64,000 nt of DNA. Origin: Alkalihalobacillus pseudalcaliphilus. GTDB taxonomy: Bacteria > Bacillota > Bacilli > Bacillales > Bacillaceae_D. The position numbers and the translations under genes are program-made. The notes beneath the pieces were generated by a model that worked only from the letters and a program-made list of their open reading frames with translations, made no database searches and had not been told where the DNA came from. The stretch is taken from positions 310,481 to 374,480 of the forward strand of contig LFJO01000001.1 of NCBI GenBank assembly GCA_001038565.1. The letters run 5' to 3'. Below are positions 18,303 to 27,175 of the stretch, piece by piece. Within the stretch, counting starts at the first letter, position 1. Each line of letters starts with the position of its first letter.

Positions 18303-18985
18303 AATCCAAAGCACTTCAAGTAAGTTTTGACATTTATATGAGAAAAATCGGGGTTTGGTTAATGTGGTACTTAGTATTCTATGTCTTCCTCTATGCAGGT
18401 GCCTATTTTGTTCCCCTCATTATTAACATTGAGTGGGGTCTTAGGGAAATTGAATGGACTTTTGTTGAAGGGATTAGGAATTCCGCGAATGTGTTCTTTC
18501 TCATTTCGGGAATTCTTTCAATGGGTGGTTTCCTCAAGTATTATATATCTAATGGTATAACGAGAAAAGATTATTATGGGGGAGTCGTTGTCTCTGCCGT
18601 GGCATTAAGTATAAGTTTAAGTGTTTTAGTTGCACTCATTTCGGTTGTGGATGCCCTGTTCTTTTCAGAGCTTAGTACGTTATCCATCGTCTACTTTATA
18701 CAGTTGCCATTAGAACTTCTCCTGTTTTACTTTCTAGGCTGGTTTATTGTCGCTGGTTTTTATAAATTTAATACATGGATAGGGATTATATTCATTATCC
18801 TTGCTTTTGGTGTTGTGATGGTTCATGGAGGACTGTGGGGAGAAGAAATCCAACTTCCGCTTTTTAATACCGTCATTTTTGAGCAACAAAATACACCTGT
18901 AGCTTTGCTAATTACGATTATTATTACTGTCATTTTAGCTTGGTTAGTGAGAATAATGACAAAGCATGTAAGAGTAAAAGTCTAA
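18299..18985 (+). CDS. ABC transporter membrane subunit
   Basis: 228 residues with about six hydrophobic helices and few loops. Its ATG overlaps the ATPase stop (ATGA). No detailed family recognised beyond ABC-2-like small permeases found in GntR/ABC operons. Likely the membrane partner of the ATPase before it. Confidence 0.7.
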   Translation: MKSKALQVSFDIYMRKIGVWLMWYLVFYVFLYAGAYFVPLIINIEWGLREIEWTFVEGIRNSANVFFLISGILSMGGFLKYYISNGITRKDYYGGVVVSAVALSISLSVLVALISVVDALFFSELSTLSIVYFIQLPLELLLFYFLGWFIVAGFYKFNTWIGIIFIILAFGVVMVHGGLWGEEIQLPLFNTVIFEQQNTPVALLITIIITVILAWLVRIMTKHVRVKV

Positions 18986-18990
18986 AAATA

Positions 18991-19036
18991 GAGGCTGTTT
19001 GAAGGTATGAATATTCCTTCAAGCAGCTTCTTTTTA
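18991..19036 (+). terminator. terminator of the GntR/ABC operon
   Basis: Stem GAGGCTGTTTGAAGG / CCTTCAAGCAGCTTC followed by TTTTT. Confidence 0.85.
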
Positions 19037-19118
19037 TATAGAGAGAATAGAACCACCTTTATGTACATTGCATAGAAATAAAAAACGATCTCTATTTCTA
19101 TTTTGGAAGAAGTTTTTA

Positions 19119-19165
19119 TTGACATTACATCTTCATCCGTTTAATATTTGCCTTAGGGAAACTTT
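19119..19165 (+). promoter_or_regulatory. mnt promoter with MntR box
   Basis: TTGACA (19119-19124), 17-bp gap and TATAAT-like TAATAT (19142-19147). Overlapping the -10 end is TTTGCCTTAGGGAAACT (19147-19163), which fits the Bacillus MntR operator pattern (TTTGC..N..GGGAAA). With Mn2+ MntR should block the polymerase here. Explains control of the four genes downstream. Confidence 0.8.
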
Positions 19166-19282
19166 TTTAGTTGGACGAACAAATTTTATCTAAGGTGAAT
19201 AAAGTAAGTTTTATGAAACAATAAACAGAAATATAGAAGATGAAAAAATCGTACATACTAAGAAGAAACGGAGGAGATTTTT

Positions 19283-20227
19283 ATGAAGAAGAGAGATATA
19301 TGGTTATTATTTTTAGGTGTTATTTGTTTAGCTATGATGGCGGCTTGTAATCAAGGTGAGGTTGGCAGTAGCAAAGGTGAAGATGGAAAAATTCAAGTCG
19401 TTACGACGATCGCCCAAATTGCTGAGCCACTATCTATCATTGGGGGAGAGCACATTGAAGTGAAGAGTTTAATGGGTCCGTCTGTTGACCCACACTTATA
19501 TAATGCTTCACAAAGTGATATTAGCACGTTAGACGGAGCAGATTTAATATTCTATAATGGACTTGATTTAGAAATTAATATGGTTAAGATATTTGATCAA
19601 ATAGGTCAATCTAAGCCAGTGTTAGCTGTTGGTGATGCCATTGCTGAATCAGACCTTTTAGAAGAAGAAACAGGAGTCGTTGACCCGCACATTTGGTTTG
19701 ATATTGATTTATGGAAACAAGCTTTAGAGGCTGCGGTCGAAGAGCTTAAAGAATACGCTCCAGAAATTGCAGATGAGTTAGAAGGTAATAAAGAGGCCTA
19801 TTTTGAAGAGCTGGATACGTTGCAAGAGGATGCTGAACGGATGCTAAGCGAGATTCCAGAAAATCAACGTTATCTCGTTACAGCTCATGATGCATTCGGA
19901 TACTTCGGGGCGAAATTTAATTTAGAAGTGATTGGCTTACAAGGACTGAGTACAGATGGTGAAGTCGGTATGTCTGATATTCGAGATACAATCAATTTAA
20001 TTACTGAATATGAAGTTCCGGCCATTTTTGTGGAATCCAGTGTGTCACCAGATGCGATTAACTCTGTGATTGAAGGAGCAGCAAGTGATGGCGTTGAGGT
20101 AGAAATTGGCGGTGAGTTATTCTCTGATGCCATGGGTGAAGCTAACTCAGAAGAAGGAACGTATTTAGGTATGTATCGTCATAATGTTACAACCATTTAT
20201 GAGGCGTTAGTAGAAGGAGCGGAGTAA
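19283..20227 (+). CDS. mntA: manganese/zinc ABC transporter substrate-binding lipoprotein
   Basis: 314 residues, TroA/ZnuA-type cluster A-I binding protein. Signal peptide with lipobox MAACN (Cys22). Metal-ligand segments VDPHLYN, VVDPHIWFD, TAHDAFGYFG and a late Glu/Asp-rich segment are in family order. There is no long His-rich loop, which favours Mn over Zn. Start ATG after GGAGG. First gene of mntABCD; the MntR box upstream supports manganese as substrate. Confidence 0.92.
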   Translation: MKKRDIWLLFLGVICLAMMAACNQGEVGSSKGEDGKIQVVTTIAQIAEPLSIIGGEHIEVKSLMGPSVDPHLYNASQSDISTLDGADLIFYNGLDLEINMVKIFDQIGQSKPVLAVGDAIAESDLLEEETGVVDPHIWFDIDLWKQALEAAVEELKEYAPEIADELEGNKEAYFEELDTLQEDAERMLSEIPENQRYLVTAHDAFGYFGAKFNLEVIGLQGLSTDGEVGMSDIRDTINLITEYEVPAIFVESSVSPDAINSVIEGAASDGVEVEIGGELFSDAMGEANSEEGTYLGMYRHNVTTIYEALVEGAE

Positions 20228-20228
20228 C

Positions 20229-20987
20229 ATGGAACATGCGGTCATTCAAGTCAAAAATTTGGCTGCTTCTTATCAAAAAAATACGGTTTTACATGACGTT
20301 GATTTTCTTGTGCAACCAGGAACGCTTACCGGTATTGTTGGTCCAAATGGTGCCGGTAAGTCTACCTTAATTAAAACGATGCTTGAGTTGCACCCAAAGT
20401 TAAAGGGAGACGTTCATTTTTTTGGTGAACCCTTTAAAAAAGCAAAGAAAAAAATTGGATATGTTCCACAAAGAGGCTCTGTGGATTGGGATTTCCCAAC
20501 AGATGCCCTCGATGTGGTAACCATGGGTCTTTACGGTAAAGTTGGTTGGTTTAAATGGCCAACAAAAAAAGACAAGGAAAAAGCGTACGCTGCGTTAGAA
20601 AAGATGGGTATGGCGGATTACGCTAAGCGTCAAATTAGCCAGTTATCAGGCGGTCAGCAGCAGCGTGTCTTTTTAGCTAGAGCCCTTGTGCAAGAAGCGG
20701 ACCTTTATTTTATGGATGAACCACTTGCAGGCGTTGATGCAGCGACAGAAAGAGCTATTATGACGACTTTAAAGGAATTAAAGTCTAAGGGAAAAACGGT
20801 TCTCGTCGTTCATCATGATTTACAAACGGTTCCTAATTATTTTGACCACGTATTATTTCTTAACCGTACAGTAATCAAACACGGATTGACGCATGAAATA
20901 TTCACGCCAGAATTGATTGAGAAAACGTATGGTGGGAATATGCAATGGATGGGAGCGAATCAGCATGTGGTCCATTCTGCTAAGTAG
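20229..20987 (+). CDS. mntB: manganese ABC transporter ATPase
   Basis: 252 residues. Walker A GPNGAGKSTL, Q-loop YVPQRGSVDWDFP (typical of the Mn/Zn importer ATPases), signature [15 protein letters not shown], Walker B LYFMDEPLAGVD, H-loop VVHHDL. Starts one base after the mntA stop; its end overlaps mntC. Powers metal import. Confidence 0.94.
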   Translation: MEHAVIQVKNLAASYQKNTVLHDVDFLVQPGTLTGIVGPNGAGKSTLIKTMLELHPKLKGDVHFFGEPFKKAKKKIGYVPQRGSVDWDFPTDALDVVTMGLYGKVGWFKWPTKKDKEKAYAALEKMGMADYAKRQISQLSGGQQQRVFLARALVQEADLYFMDEPLAGVDAATERAIMTTLKELKSKGKTVLVVHHDLQTVPNYFDHVLFLNRTVIKHGLTHEIFTPELIEKTYGGNMQWMGANQHVVHSAK

Positions 20988-21855
20988 TAATACACAGTGG
21001 GTATTAGTTAGCACATTGATGTTAGGCGTTGCAGCGGGCTGTGTCGGCACACTCTCCTATTGGAAAAAACAAAGTTTAATGAGTGATGCGTTAGCCCATG
21101 CTGCATTACCAGGTGTAGTAATCGCCTTTATTATATTAGGAGAAAAAAATCTTTTTATTCTCATCTTAGGTGCTGCTGCAAGTGCTTTGTTAGGAGCTTT
21201 ATTTATTCAATGGATTCAATCCTCAACGAGGGTTAAAGAGGATACGGCGATGGGTATGATTTTATCCGTGTTTTTCGGATTAGGTATCATGTTATTAACG
21301 ATTGTTAATCGGATGCCTAGCGGGAACCAAAGTGGCTTAGATAGTTTTATATTCGGTCAGGCTGCTGTGATGGTTCGTTCGGATGTTTATACGATGTTAG
21401 GATTGGCATTGTTTATCATTATTATGATTGCTTTTATGTTTAAAGAGTGGAAAATTTATTTATTTGATGCGGCATTTGCACAAGGATTAGGACTTTCTTT
21501 GAAGGGCATGAATATGCTTTATACGGGGTTGTTAGTGACAACGATAGTGATTGGAATTCAAGCAGTTGGGGTTATATTAATTGCTGCATTATTAATTATT
21601 CCATCTGTTAGTGCCCGTTATTGGACGCAATCTTTTAAATGGATGCTTGTCATATCAGCAAGTATTGGGGGGGTTTCTGGTGTTGTTGGTACAGCCATTA
21701 GTGCAATCGGCAGAGGTTTACCAACGGGGCCATTTATCGTGATTGTTGCAGCTAGCTTTTTTGTGATATCGCTCATTTTTGGAAAAGAAAAAGGCTTATT
21801 AATAAAATTTATTCAATTCAAAGCACAGCAAAAGCGTGTAGGGAATTCAATTTAA
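20965..21855 (+). CDS. mntC: manganese ABC transporter permease
   Basis: 296 residues from ATG 20965 (MWSILLSSNTQWV), with GGGAG nine bases upstream; overlaps the last 23 bases of mntB. ABC-3 family permease with about eight helices and the conserved SYWKKQSLMSDALAHAALPG near the N-terminus. First of two permeases, which presumably form a heterodimer. Confidence 0.92.
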   Translation: MWSILLSSNTQWVLVSTLMLGVAAGCVGTLSYWKKQSLMSDALAHAALPGVVIAFIILGEKNLFILILGAAASALLGALFIQWIQSSTRVKEDTAMGMILSVFFGLGIMLLTIVNRMPSGNQSGLDSFIFGQAAVMVRSDVYTMLGLALFIIIMIAFMFKEWKIYLFDAAFAQGLGLSLKGMNMLYTGLLVTTIVIGIQAVGVILIAALLIIPSVSARYWTQSFKWMLVISASIGGVSGVVGTAISAIGRGLPTGPFIVIVAASFFVISLIFGKEKGLLIKFIQFKAQQKRVGNSI

Positions 21856-21876
21856 GGAGAGGGGCGTTTTGGTGAC

Positions 21877-22755
21877 ATGGATTATACAGCATGGATTCTA
21901 TTAACGGCTGCCTTAGTTGGACTTTCCTGTGGTCTTATCGGTGTATTTTTGATTTTACGTCGGATGGCAATGATGGCAGATGCAATTAGTCATACGGTCT
22001 TATTAGGAATCGTTGTCGCCTTTCTAATAACGAATCAATTGAGTGGGCCACATATGCTTGTTGGAGCTGTGATTGCAGGATTAGTGACGGCATTCCTTAT
22101 ACAGTGGTTGCATTCACTTGATATTGAACTGCATGCTTCGATGGGGATTGTTTTTACGACGTTGTTTGCGATTGGAGTTATCTTAATCTCGACATCGGTC
22201 GGTAATGCTCACCTAGATGTTAAACATGCGTTAATGGGTGAGATTACGTTTATTCCTTTTGATACGAGTGATTATCCGATTGTTGGCGAAGTTCCAACCG
22301 CAACGGCCATGCTTTTTATCGTATTAATCATTGTACTCATCTTTATTATTGCTTTTTATAAAGAGTGGAAGCTGACCTCTTTTGACCCTGCACTTGCAGC
22401 GAGTCTAGGAATTCCGGTTCTATTTATGCATTATTTGTTCATGGGGCTTGTATCGATTACAACGGTTGCTTCCTTTGATGCAGTGGGTGCTATTATGGTT
22501 GTCGCGATGCTCATTACCCCTGCAGCGGCTGCATACCTTTGGACAGATAAATTGTCTATCATGTTAGTTTTAAGTGGAAGTTTTGGAGTTGTATCGGCAA
22601 TTATTGGGTACTATATTGCTCTATGGATTGATACGTCTATCTCAGGATCGATGGCTTTTGCGACAGGTATCGTCTTCGTCATTAGTTTTATTCTGTCACC
22701 TAAACATGGGCTTGTTTCTAAATGGGTAAGACCGAACGAACAGCTTGATGGATAA
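21877..22755 (+). CDS. mntD: manganese ABC transporter permease
   Basis: 292 residues, ABC-3 family. LRRMAMMADAISHTVLLGIV matches the same N-terminal motif as MntC (MSDALAHA), and helices alternate similarly. Ribosome site AAGGAGAGG. Last gene of the operon, followed by a terminator at 22811. Confidence 0.92.
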   Translation: MDYTAWILLTAALVGLSCGLIGVFLILRRMAMMADAISHTVLLGIVVAFLITNQLSGPHMLVGAVIAGLVTAFLIQWLHSLDIELHASMGIVFTTLFAIGVILISTSVGNAHLDVKHALMGEITFIPFDTSDYPIVGEVPTATAMLFIVLIIVLIFIIAFYKEWKLTSFDPALAASLGIPVLFMHYLFMGLVSITTVASFDAVGAIMVVAMLITPAAAAYLWTDKLSIMLVLSGSFGVVSAIIGYYIALWIDTSISGSMAFATGIVFVISFILSPKHGLVSKWVRPNEQLDG

Positions 22756-22810
22756 GGTTTGTATTTACAAATGAAGGAAAAACAGCTACTTTTAAATAAA
22801 GAATCATAGA

Positions 22811-22835
22811 AGCCACCTATTGAGGTGGTTTTTTG
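22811..22835 (+). terminator. terminator of mntABCD
   Basis: Stem CCACCT / AGGTGG with a four-base loop and TTTTTT. Confidence 0.8.
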
Positions 22836-22856
22836 CTGAGGATGGAGGGATTTCAA

Positions 22857-23336
22857 TTGAAACAGATAAGAAAAAGAAGTCAGTTAGCTACTAATGATCA
22901 GGTATGGAATGTAATGTTAGAAGTGCTAGCAGAAGGGGATGCTGATCATAGTGGCCTTTTGTTTCGAGAAGCGAAAACGGTCGTTGATTTCTATAATGAA
23001 GTGGAAAGTGGGGGGCATGAGGGCTTTCTGAATTGGAAGCAGGAAGAGATTGAGGAAGTTGGCAGCGTACATTACTTTAATGAGCTGGCACAAGTTTTAT
23101 ATAAAATCGGTGCATTAGAATATGCTAAGCTTGAGCTGGAAATGGGTCCTAAGATATGGAGCCTTTTTGTTCAGCTAGAAAAAACGTATACAGAAGAAAA
23201 AGAAGAAGTGTTTTATCAAGCGATCACCATGGCAGATAACCAATATGAACAGTTACATGATAAGATAAGTGAATATTTAGAAGCTTATTTCCTCGACATT
23301 CATACTCAGATTATTGATGTAGTAGAAGATGAATAA
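22857..23336 (+). CDS. unknown acidic protein
   Basis: About 159 residues, acidic and helix-rich, without membrane segment or signal peptide. Fragment ADHSGLLFREAKTVVDFYNEVESGGHEGFLNW loosely recalls DMP19/DUF4375-like domains (weak). TTG at 22857 is seven bases after GGAGGG and is preferred; ATG at 22842 lies inside that site. Starts right after the mnt terminator, so it has its own promoter or relies on read-through. Confidence 0.6.
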   Translation: MKQIRKRSQLATNDQVWNVMLEVLAEGDADHSGLLFREAKTVVDFYNEVESGGHEGFLNWKQEEIEEVGSVHYFNELAQVLYKIGALEYAKLELEMGPKIWSLFVQLEKTYTEEKEEVFYQAITMADNQYEQLHDKISEYLEAYFLDIHTQIIDVVEDE

Positions 23337-23446
23337 GGTAGTAGTAAATGCACGGTTATACACAACAGTAAAGTAGAGAAGTTATGGAAATGTGATTGAT
23401 AAAGAGGTTTATACATAACTGCAGAGGTGAGGTGTTGACTAGTAAA

Positions 23447-23560
23447 CACCGTATAGATCCGCTGGCTGCGCCGATTAGCTCAGCGCCACGTGATTGTCTC
23501 GGAGCATGATTTTCGGTAGCGGTTAGTAGAGTGCCTCATCTGAATACTAACTTTCATTTA
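23447..23560 (+). repeat. dispersed repeat element, partial copy
   Basis: Hairpin CTGGC/GCCGA with TTAGCTCAGCGCCAC, block CGGAGCATGATTTTCGGTAGCGG in near-identical form (one base changed upstream) and end TAACTTTCAT. Sits 30 bp before the sigma gene ribosome site. Confidence 0.8.
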
Positions 23561-23592
23561 TAATAAAACCAAACATAAAGGAGGGGCGTCTA

Positions 23593-24165
23593 ATGAAAAA
23601 AGGGGGGCGAGACATGTCCTATACGTATGAACAAGTTCAAGCAACAACCGTAGCTGATAACGAGGCAATTTTAATAGATGCCATGCAAAATCATGGCGAT
23701 GAAATTCTAAGACTCATATATTCCTATGTAAAAAACCGTGAAGTAGCCGAAGACCTAACACAGGACGTTTTTATCAAAGTGTACCAACGGATTGATCAAT
23801 TTCAACAACGATCAACACTTAGAACGTGGCTTTATCGAATCGCCATTAATCAAAGCAAAGATTATTTAAAGAGTTGGCATTTTCGCAAAGTGCATACAGA
23901 GGAAGAACCCTTTTTCCTTCAGCGGCATGATGGTCGAACACCAGAACAGCTAACAATTCAGCAATCAGAGACCGAAGCTATTATAGAGAAGGTATTTTTA
24001 TTGCCATTAAAATATCGAGAAGTGATTTACCTTTTTTATTACCAGGAATGTTCTGTTAAGGAAGTGGCAGAGCTGCTTCAACTAAAAGAAGCTACTGTGA
24101 AAACGAGGCTTTATCAGGCAAGAAAGAAAATGAAGCTCAGTTATCAAAAGGAGGATTTCTCATGA
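23593..24165 (+). CDS. ECF-type RNA polymerase sigma factor
   Basis: 190 residues. Region 2 (DEILRLIYSYVKNREVAEDL then QDVFIKVYQRIDQF) and region 4 (LPLKYREVIYLFYYQECSVK, then TVKTRLYQARKKM) are complete. ATG at 23593 is set by AAGGAGGGG. No anti-sigma gene of the usual zinc-finger type follows; instead the next two genes, both ATGA-coupled, are a PadR-type protein and a membrane protein, which may take that role (inference). Confidence 0.93.
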   Translation: MKKGGRDMSYTYEQVQATTVADNEAILIDAMQNHGDEILRLIYSYVKNREVAEDLTQDVFIKVYQRIDQFQQRSTLRTWLYRIAINQSKDYLKSWHFRKVHTEEEPFFLQRHDGRTPEQLTIQQSETEAIIEKVFLLPLKYREVIYLFYYQECSVKEVAELLQLKEATVKTRLYQARKKMKLSYQKEDFS

Positions 24166-24563
24166 GTGATCCATTAAAAAACTTAAAAAAATCAATGCAT
24201 GATGCTGGCTTTGAGGAATTGACTTTTTCACAAAGACTCCAAAAACAAGTGCTTGCCCACGTTCATCGTAGACAAATAAATACAGAGCAAGTTAAAAAAG
24301 AATTATTGGCTTTATTGAATCGCTATCGATTAACAGGTTTTGAAGTCATGACAAAGCTTGATCAAATAGGAGAGAAAGCTTTCGAAAATGATGAAGGTAC
24401 GCTTTATAAAATTCTCCATCAACTAGAACAGGATGAATTCATCATAGGGAGCTGGGATGGAGAGGATAAGTACTACGTAACAAGCAAAAAAGGCAAAAAA
24501 TACTTAAAAGAATTAGAAAAGGTAAGGGAGGAAGCGTTAGACGGTAAGGAGAGCTGGACATGA
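24162..24563 (+). CDS. PadR-like winged-HTH protein
   Basis: 133 residues. An N-terminal ~40-residue helical extension precedes a PadR winged helix: LTGFEVMTKLDQIGEK, then DEGTLYKILHQLEQDEFI and wing DGEDKYYVTSKKGKKYL. Start overlaps the sigma stop (ATGA). PadR proteins are regularly linked to membrane proteins with a HAAS helical domain, as in the gene after it. Confidence 0.85.
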   Translation: MSDPLKNLKKSMHDAGFEELTFSQRLQKQVLAHVHRRQINTEQVKKELLALLNRYRLTGFEVMTKLDQIGEKAFENDEGTLYKILHQLEQDEFIIGSWDGEDKYYVTSKKGKKYLKELEKVREEALDGKESWT

Positions 24564-25861
24564 ATCACTTTTTCAATCGTTATCTTGACAAAGTGACAGC
24601 TCAGATTCGGTCAAAAGAAGGTCAGAGGCTTGTAAAAAAGGAATTACATTCTCATTTAAGGCAAAGCAAACAAGCGAATATGCGTTCAGGATTAACGGAA
24701 GAAGAATCGGAACAAAAAGCGGTCCTCACAATGGGAGACCCGGTCCAACTAGGAAAAGGAATGAATAAATTATATCGGCCTTTAGTGGATTGGTGGATGC
24801 TCTTTTTAGTCATGGGTATCTTTGTGTTAAGCTTTGCCCCTTATTTCCTTGTAGAGATTCAAGCGATGCGCTTTGAGGCGCAGTTCATATCTGTTCTACT
24901 TTCAATGTTATTTTTGTTTGGTTTTATGTATATTGATTTTCGTAAAATTCTTTTCTACTGGAAATGGTTTATTGGGGCCGCATTTTTGTATATATGGCTT
25001 TTTTTAGTCGGGATTACCCTCCATTCATCATATATCTACCATATGCATGTCTTAGCGAAATTCCAGTTTTTTGGCGTGAAGATTCCGCATCAATGGTTCA
25101 TTATTCTTATATTCATTGGGCTGATCGGATATATGACCCATATGAAGATTACTACCTTTAAGCAGATGATTCCAATTTTTATCTTAATGTGGTTACCGGT
25201 TATGGTGATGGCCGATTACTTAAGCCCTTTTTTATCGCTATTATTACTCTTTTTAGTTGTTGTGTTAGTCATTTTTTCACCGATTGTTAAGAAGCTTAAA
25301 TATCAATTTTTATATATGAATAGCATCTTTATTGGATTAACAGCCCTATGGTTTATGATTACAATGGAACATCGCGTCGCACGTATTGTCGGATGGATTA
25401 ATCAAACGATTAATAATGCGGATAGCTATATTTATATTCTGCTACAGGATATGGTTCAAGCCTCTTCCTGGTTCGGTCAATCTGAGGTTATCTGGAGTAA
25501 TTATATGGACGACATGCATACAGTCACGGCATTAGCTCTGATTATTTATTATGGGGGTTGGGTGCTGGCAGGGTTGATTTTGCTCGTATTTGTAGCCATT
25601 TTAATTCGATTAGCGAAAATGCTTATGCAAATGAATCATCAACAAGCAAAGCTATTACTTGCTGGGGGCATTGTATTACTCGCGTCGCCTTTTTTGTATA
25701 ATACACTGATGATTTTTGGGCTTATGCCCTATTCAGCTGTAAACTTTCCAATGATTAGTTATGGTGGCTTTGAACGGATATACTATGCGTCAGTAATAGG
25801 GATGATGCTTAGTGTGTATCGACAAAAACTATTCCTTGATCAATCAACCGTTTCGTCCTAA
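24560..25861 (+). CDS. HAAS-type domain fused to a SEDS (FtsW/RodA-like) membrane protein
   Basis: 433 residues. Residues 1-70 form a helical region ending in TMGDPVQLGKGMNKL, the hallmark of HAAS domains associated with PadR regulators. The rest has about ten helices. Near the C-terminus, GLMPYSAVNFPMISYGG (~387-403) matches the SEDS signature (GLLPVTGIPLPFISYGG). RIVGWINQTINN matches the region before the catalytic loop. Where active SEDS proteins have HTDFIFA, this one has HTVTALA (res 320-326), so the catalytic Asp appears lost. Coupled (ATGA) to the PadR gene. Confidence 0.78.
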   Translation: MNHFFNRYLDKVTAQIRSKEGQRLVKKELHSHLRQSKQANMRSGLTEEESEQKAVLTMGDPVQLGKGMNKLYRPLVDWWMLFLVMGIFVLSFAPYFLVEIQAMRFEAQFISVLLSMLFLFGFMYIDFRKILFYWKWFIGAAFLYIWLFLVGITLHSSYIYHMHVLAKFQFFGVKIPHQWFIILIFIGLIGYMTHMKITTFKQMIPIFILMWLPVMVMADYLSPFLSLLLLFLVVVLVIFSPIVKKLKYQFLYMNSIFIGLTALWFMITMEHRVARIVGWINQTINNADSYIYILLQDMVQASSWFGQSEVIWSNYMDDMHTVTALALIIYYGGWVLAGLILLVFVAILIRLAKMLMQMNHQQAKLLLAGGIVLLASPFLYNTLMIFGLMPYSAVNFPMISYGGFERIYYASVIGMMLSVYRQKLFLDQSTVSS

Positions 25862-25864
25862 ATA

Positions 25865-25891
25865 AAAGATGGCTCCCGAGCTGTCTTTTTT
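25865..25891 (+). terminator. terminator of the sigma/PadR operon
   Basis: Stem AAGATGGCTC / GAGCTGTCTT followed by TTTTTT. Confidence 0.8.
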
Positions 25892-26009
25892 CATCTTCAT
25901 TATGCAAAAAAAGAAAAAAATGCTATAAAAGAATCATGAAGAAACTAACTAGAATGATAACATTCGAATAGCAGTAGTGTAGATGTTTCATCCGCCAAAT
26001 TTGACTATA

Positions 26010-26110
26010 GTTCTAACTTCTATACAAAACCCGCACGGTGGAGCCAAAACGCTCCACCACCAACAAAGATGAAAGTCAGTTAACGCGAACTTAACAATTC
26101 ATAAAGGTTT
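26010..26110 (+). repeat. dispersed repeat, hairpin module A
   Basis: AACTTCTATACAAAACC, then GGTGGAG...CTCCACC arms and ACAAAGATGAAAG. In most copies the arms are GGCGAAG/CTTCGCC, so both sides changed together here. Confidence 0.8.
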
Positions 26111-26212
26111 GTGCAGATACAGACGCGAAACCACGGAGTAACTGCACAAAGAGGCAATTAATGTGTAGATGCTGAAGCCAAATCTTGGAGTAAGTGCACG
26201 AAAAGGTGCGAA
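26111..26212. repeat. two diverged tandem units of ~52 bp
   Basis: Units begin GTGCAGATAC (26111) and GTGTAGATGC (26163), 52 bp apart. Each carries GGAGTAACTGCAC-like and AAAGAGG/AAAAGG segments. The first unit shares CCACGG and AAAGAGG with the 1257 units, marking a common family. Confidence 0.65.
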
Positions 26213-26221
26213 GGGAATAAA

Positions 26222-26455
26222 GAACCAGCTAACGCCAAGGCACAACCGATCGCCCCTAAGTAACTTTCATACAAAACCGACATTGCGAAGCGGATTCACT
26301 TCTCCACCAACAAGAATGAAAGTGGTGTTTGATTCAATTTGGCTTTGTTCTTTTTCATTTTAGATGTTTTTTGAACATTAGTAATAACCCAGTGGAGCAT
26401 CATTTTCAATAGCGACAATTAACGCTCCATGTTCGCACCAACTTTTATTTAAAAG
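26222..26455 (+). repeat. dispersed repeat pieces before the two-component operon
   Basis: AACTTTCATACAAAACC at 26262, a GCGAAGCGG...CTTCTCC hairpin and ATGAAAGTGG, then at 26393 the GGAGCATCATTTTC block and end ACCAACTTTTATTT. The last copy ends just before the response-regulator ribosome site. These pieces and the two entries before explain the whole 25862-26467 gap. Confidence 0.75.
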
Positions 26456-26467
26456 GAGGCTTACGAC

Positions 26468-27175
26468 ATGAATATTTTAGTGGTAGAAGATGATAAAACG
26501 ATTTCCTTAGGGCTGGAATATTCCTTGCAACAAGAAGGGTACGAAACCTTTGCTAGACATGATGTACAAGCAGCGAAACAACTGATTGACCAAAAGGCAG
26601 AATCACTTTCACTTTGCATTTTTGATCTCAACCTGCCAGATGGAACAGGATATGAGTTATGCGAATATATGAAAGCAAAAGCAGATGTCCCCGTGATTTT
26701 TCTAACCGTCATGGACGAGGAGGTCAGTGTTGTCATGGGCTTAGATATGGGAGCTGATGACTATATAACCAAGCCATTTCGAATTCGCGAGTTACTCTCA
26801 AGAATAAAGACCGTACTCAGGAGATATCAAAAAAATACAAATCATAATGGACTACCCACCTCAACTGTAGAATTCGGAAACGTCAAAATCTTATTAAATG
26901 AGGCAAAGGTGTATAAAGGGGAAGAAGAAGTACATGTCACTGCTTTAGAATATCGTTTATTAATGATATTTGTGAATCATCGTGGTCAAATTTTATCGAG
27001 AGCCCAGTTGTTAGAACAAATTTGGGATGTAGCGGGTGATTTTGTTAATGATAATACAGTTACGGTTTATATTAAAAGGTTGCGAGAGAAGTTAGAAGAC
27101 GATCCTCAAAAGCCAACATTAATCGAAACCGTAAGAGGCTTAGGTTATAGGCTGGAGGCAGAGCATGTTTCGTAA
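26468..27175 (+). CDS. OmpR-family response regulator
   Basis: 235 residues. Receiver domain with acidic pair EDD (res 7-9), phospho-acceptor Asp53 (FDLNLPDG) and DDYITKPFR. C-terminal OmpR/PhoB winged HTH ending DDPQKPTLIETVRGLGYRLE. Ribosome site AAAGGAGG. Overlaps the kinase gene by 11 bases. Likely activates the ABC operon at 28790 through direct repeats in its promoter. Confidence 0.94.
   Translation: MNILVVEDDKTISLGLEYSLQQEGYETFARHDVQAAKQLIDQKAESLSLCIFDLNLPDGTGYELCEYMKAKADVPVIFLTVMDEEVSVVMGLDMGADDYITKPFRIRELLSRIKTVLRRYQKNTNHNGLPTSTVEFGNVKILLNEAKVYKGEEEVHVTALEYRLLMIFVNHRGQILSRAQLLEQIWDVAGDFVNDNTVTVYIKRLREKLEDDPQKPTLIETVRGLGYRLEAEHVS

Noticed and set aside
26169-26363. ORF over repeats; likewise 28190-28450, 28347-28541, 37323-37562, 37727-37972, 51021-51278 and 59135-59377
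   Set aside because: All fall within the repeat elements and show only translated repeat sequence, without start signals.
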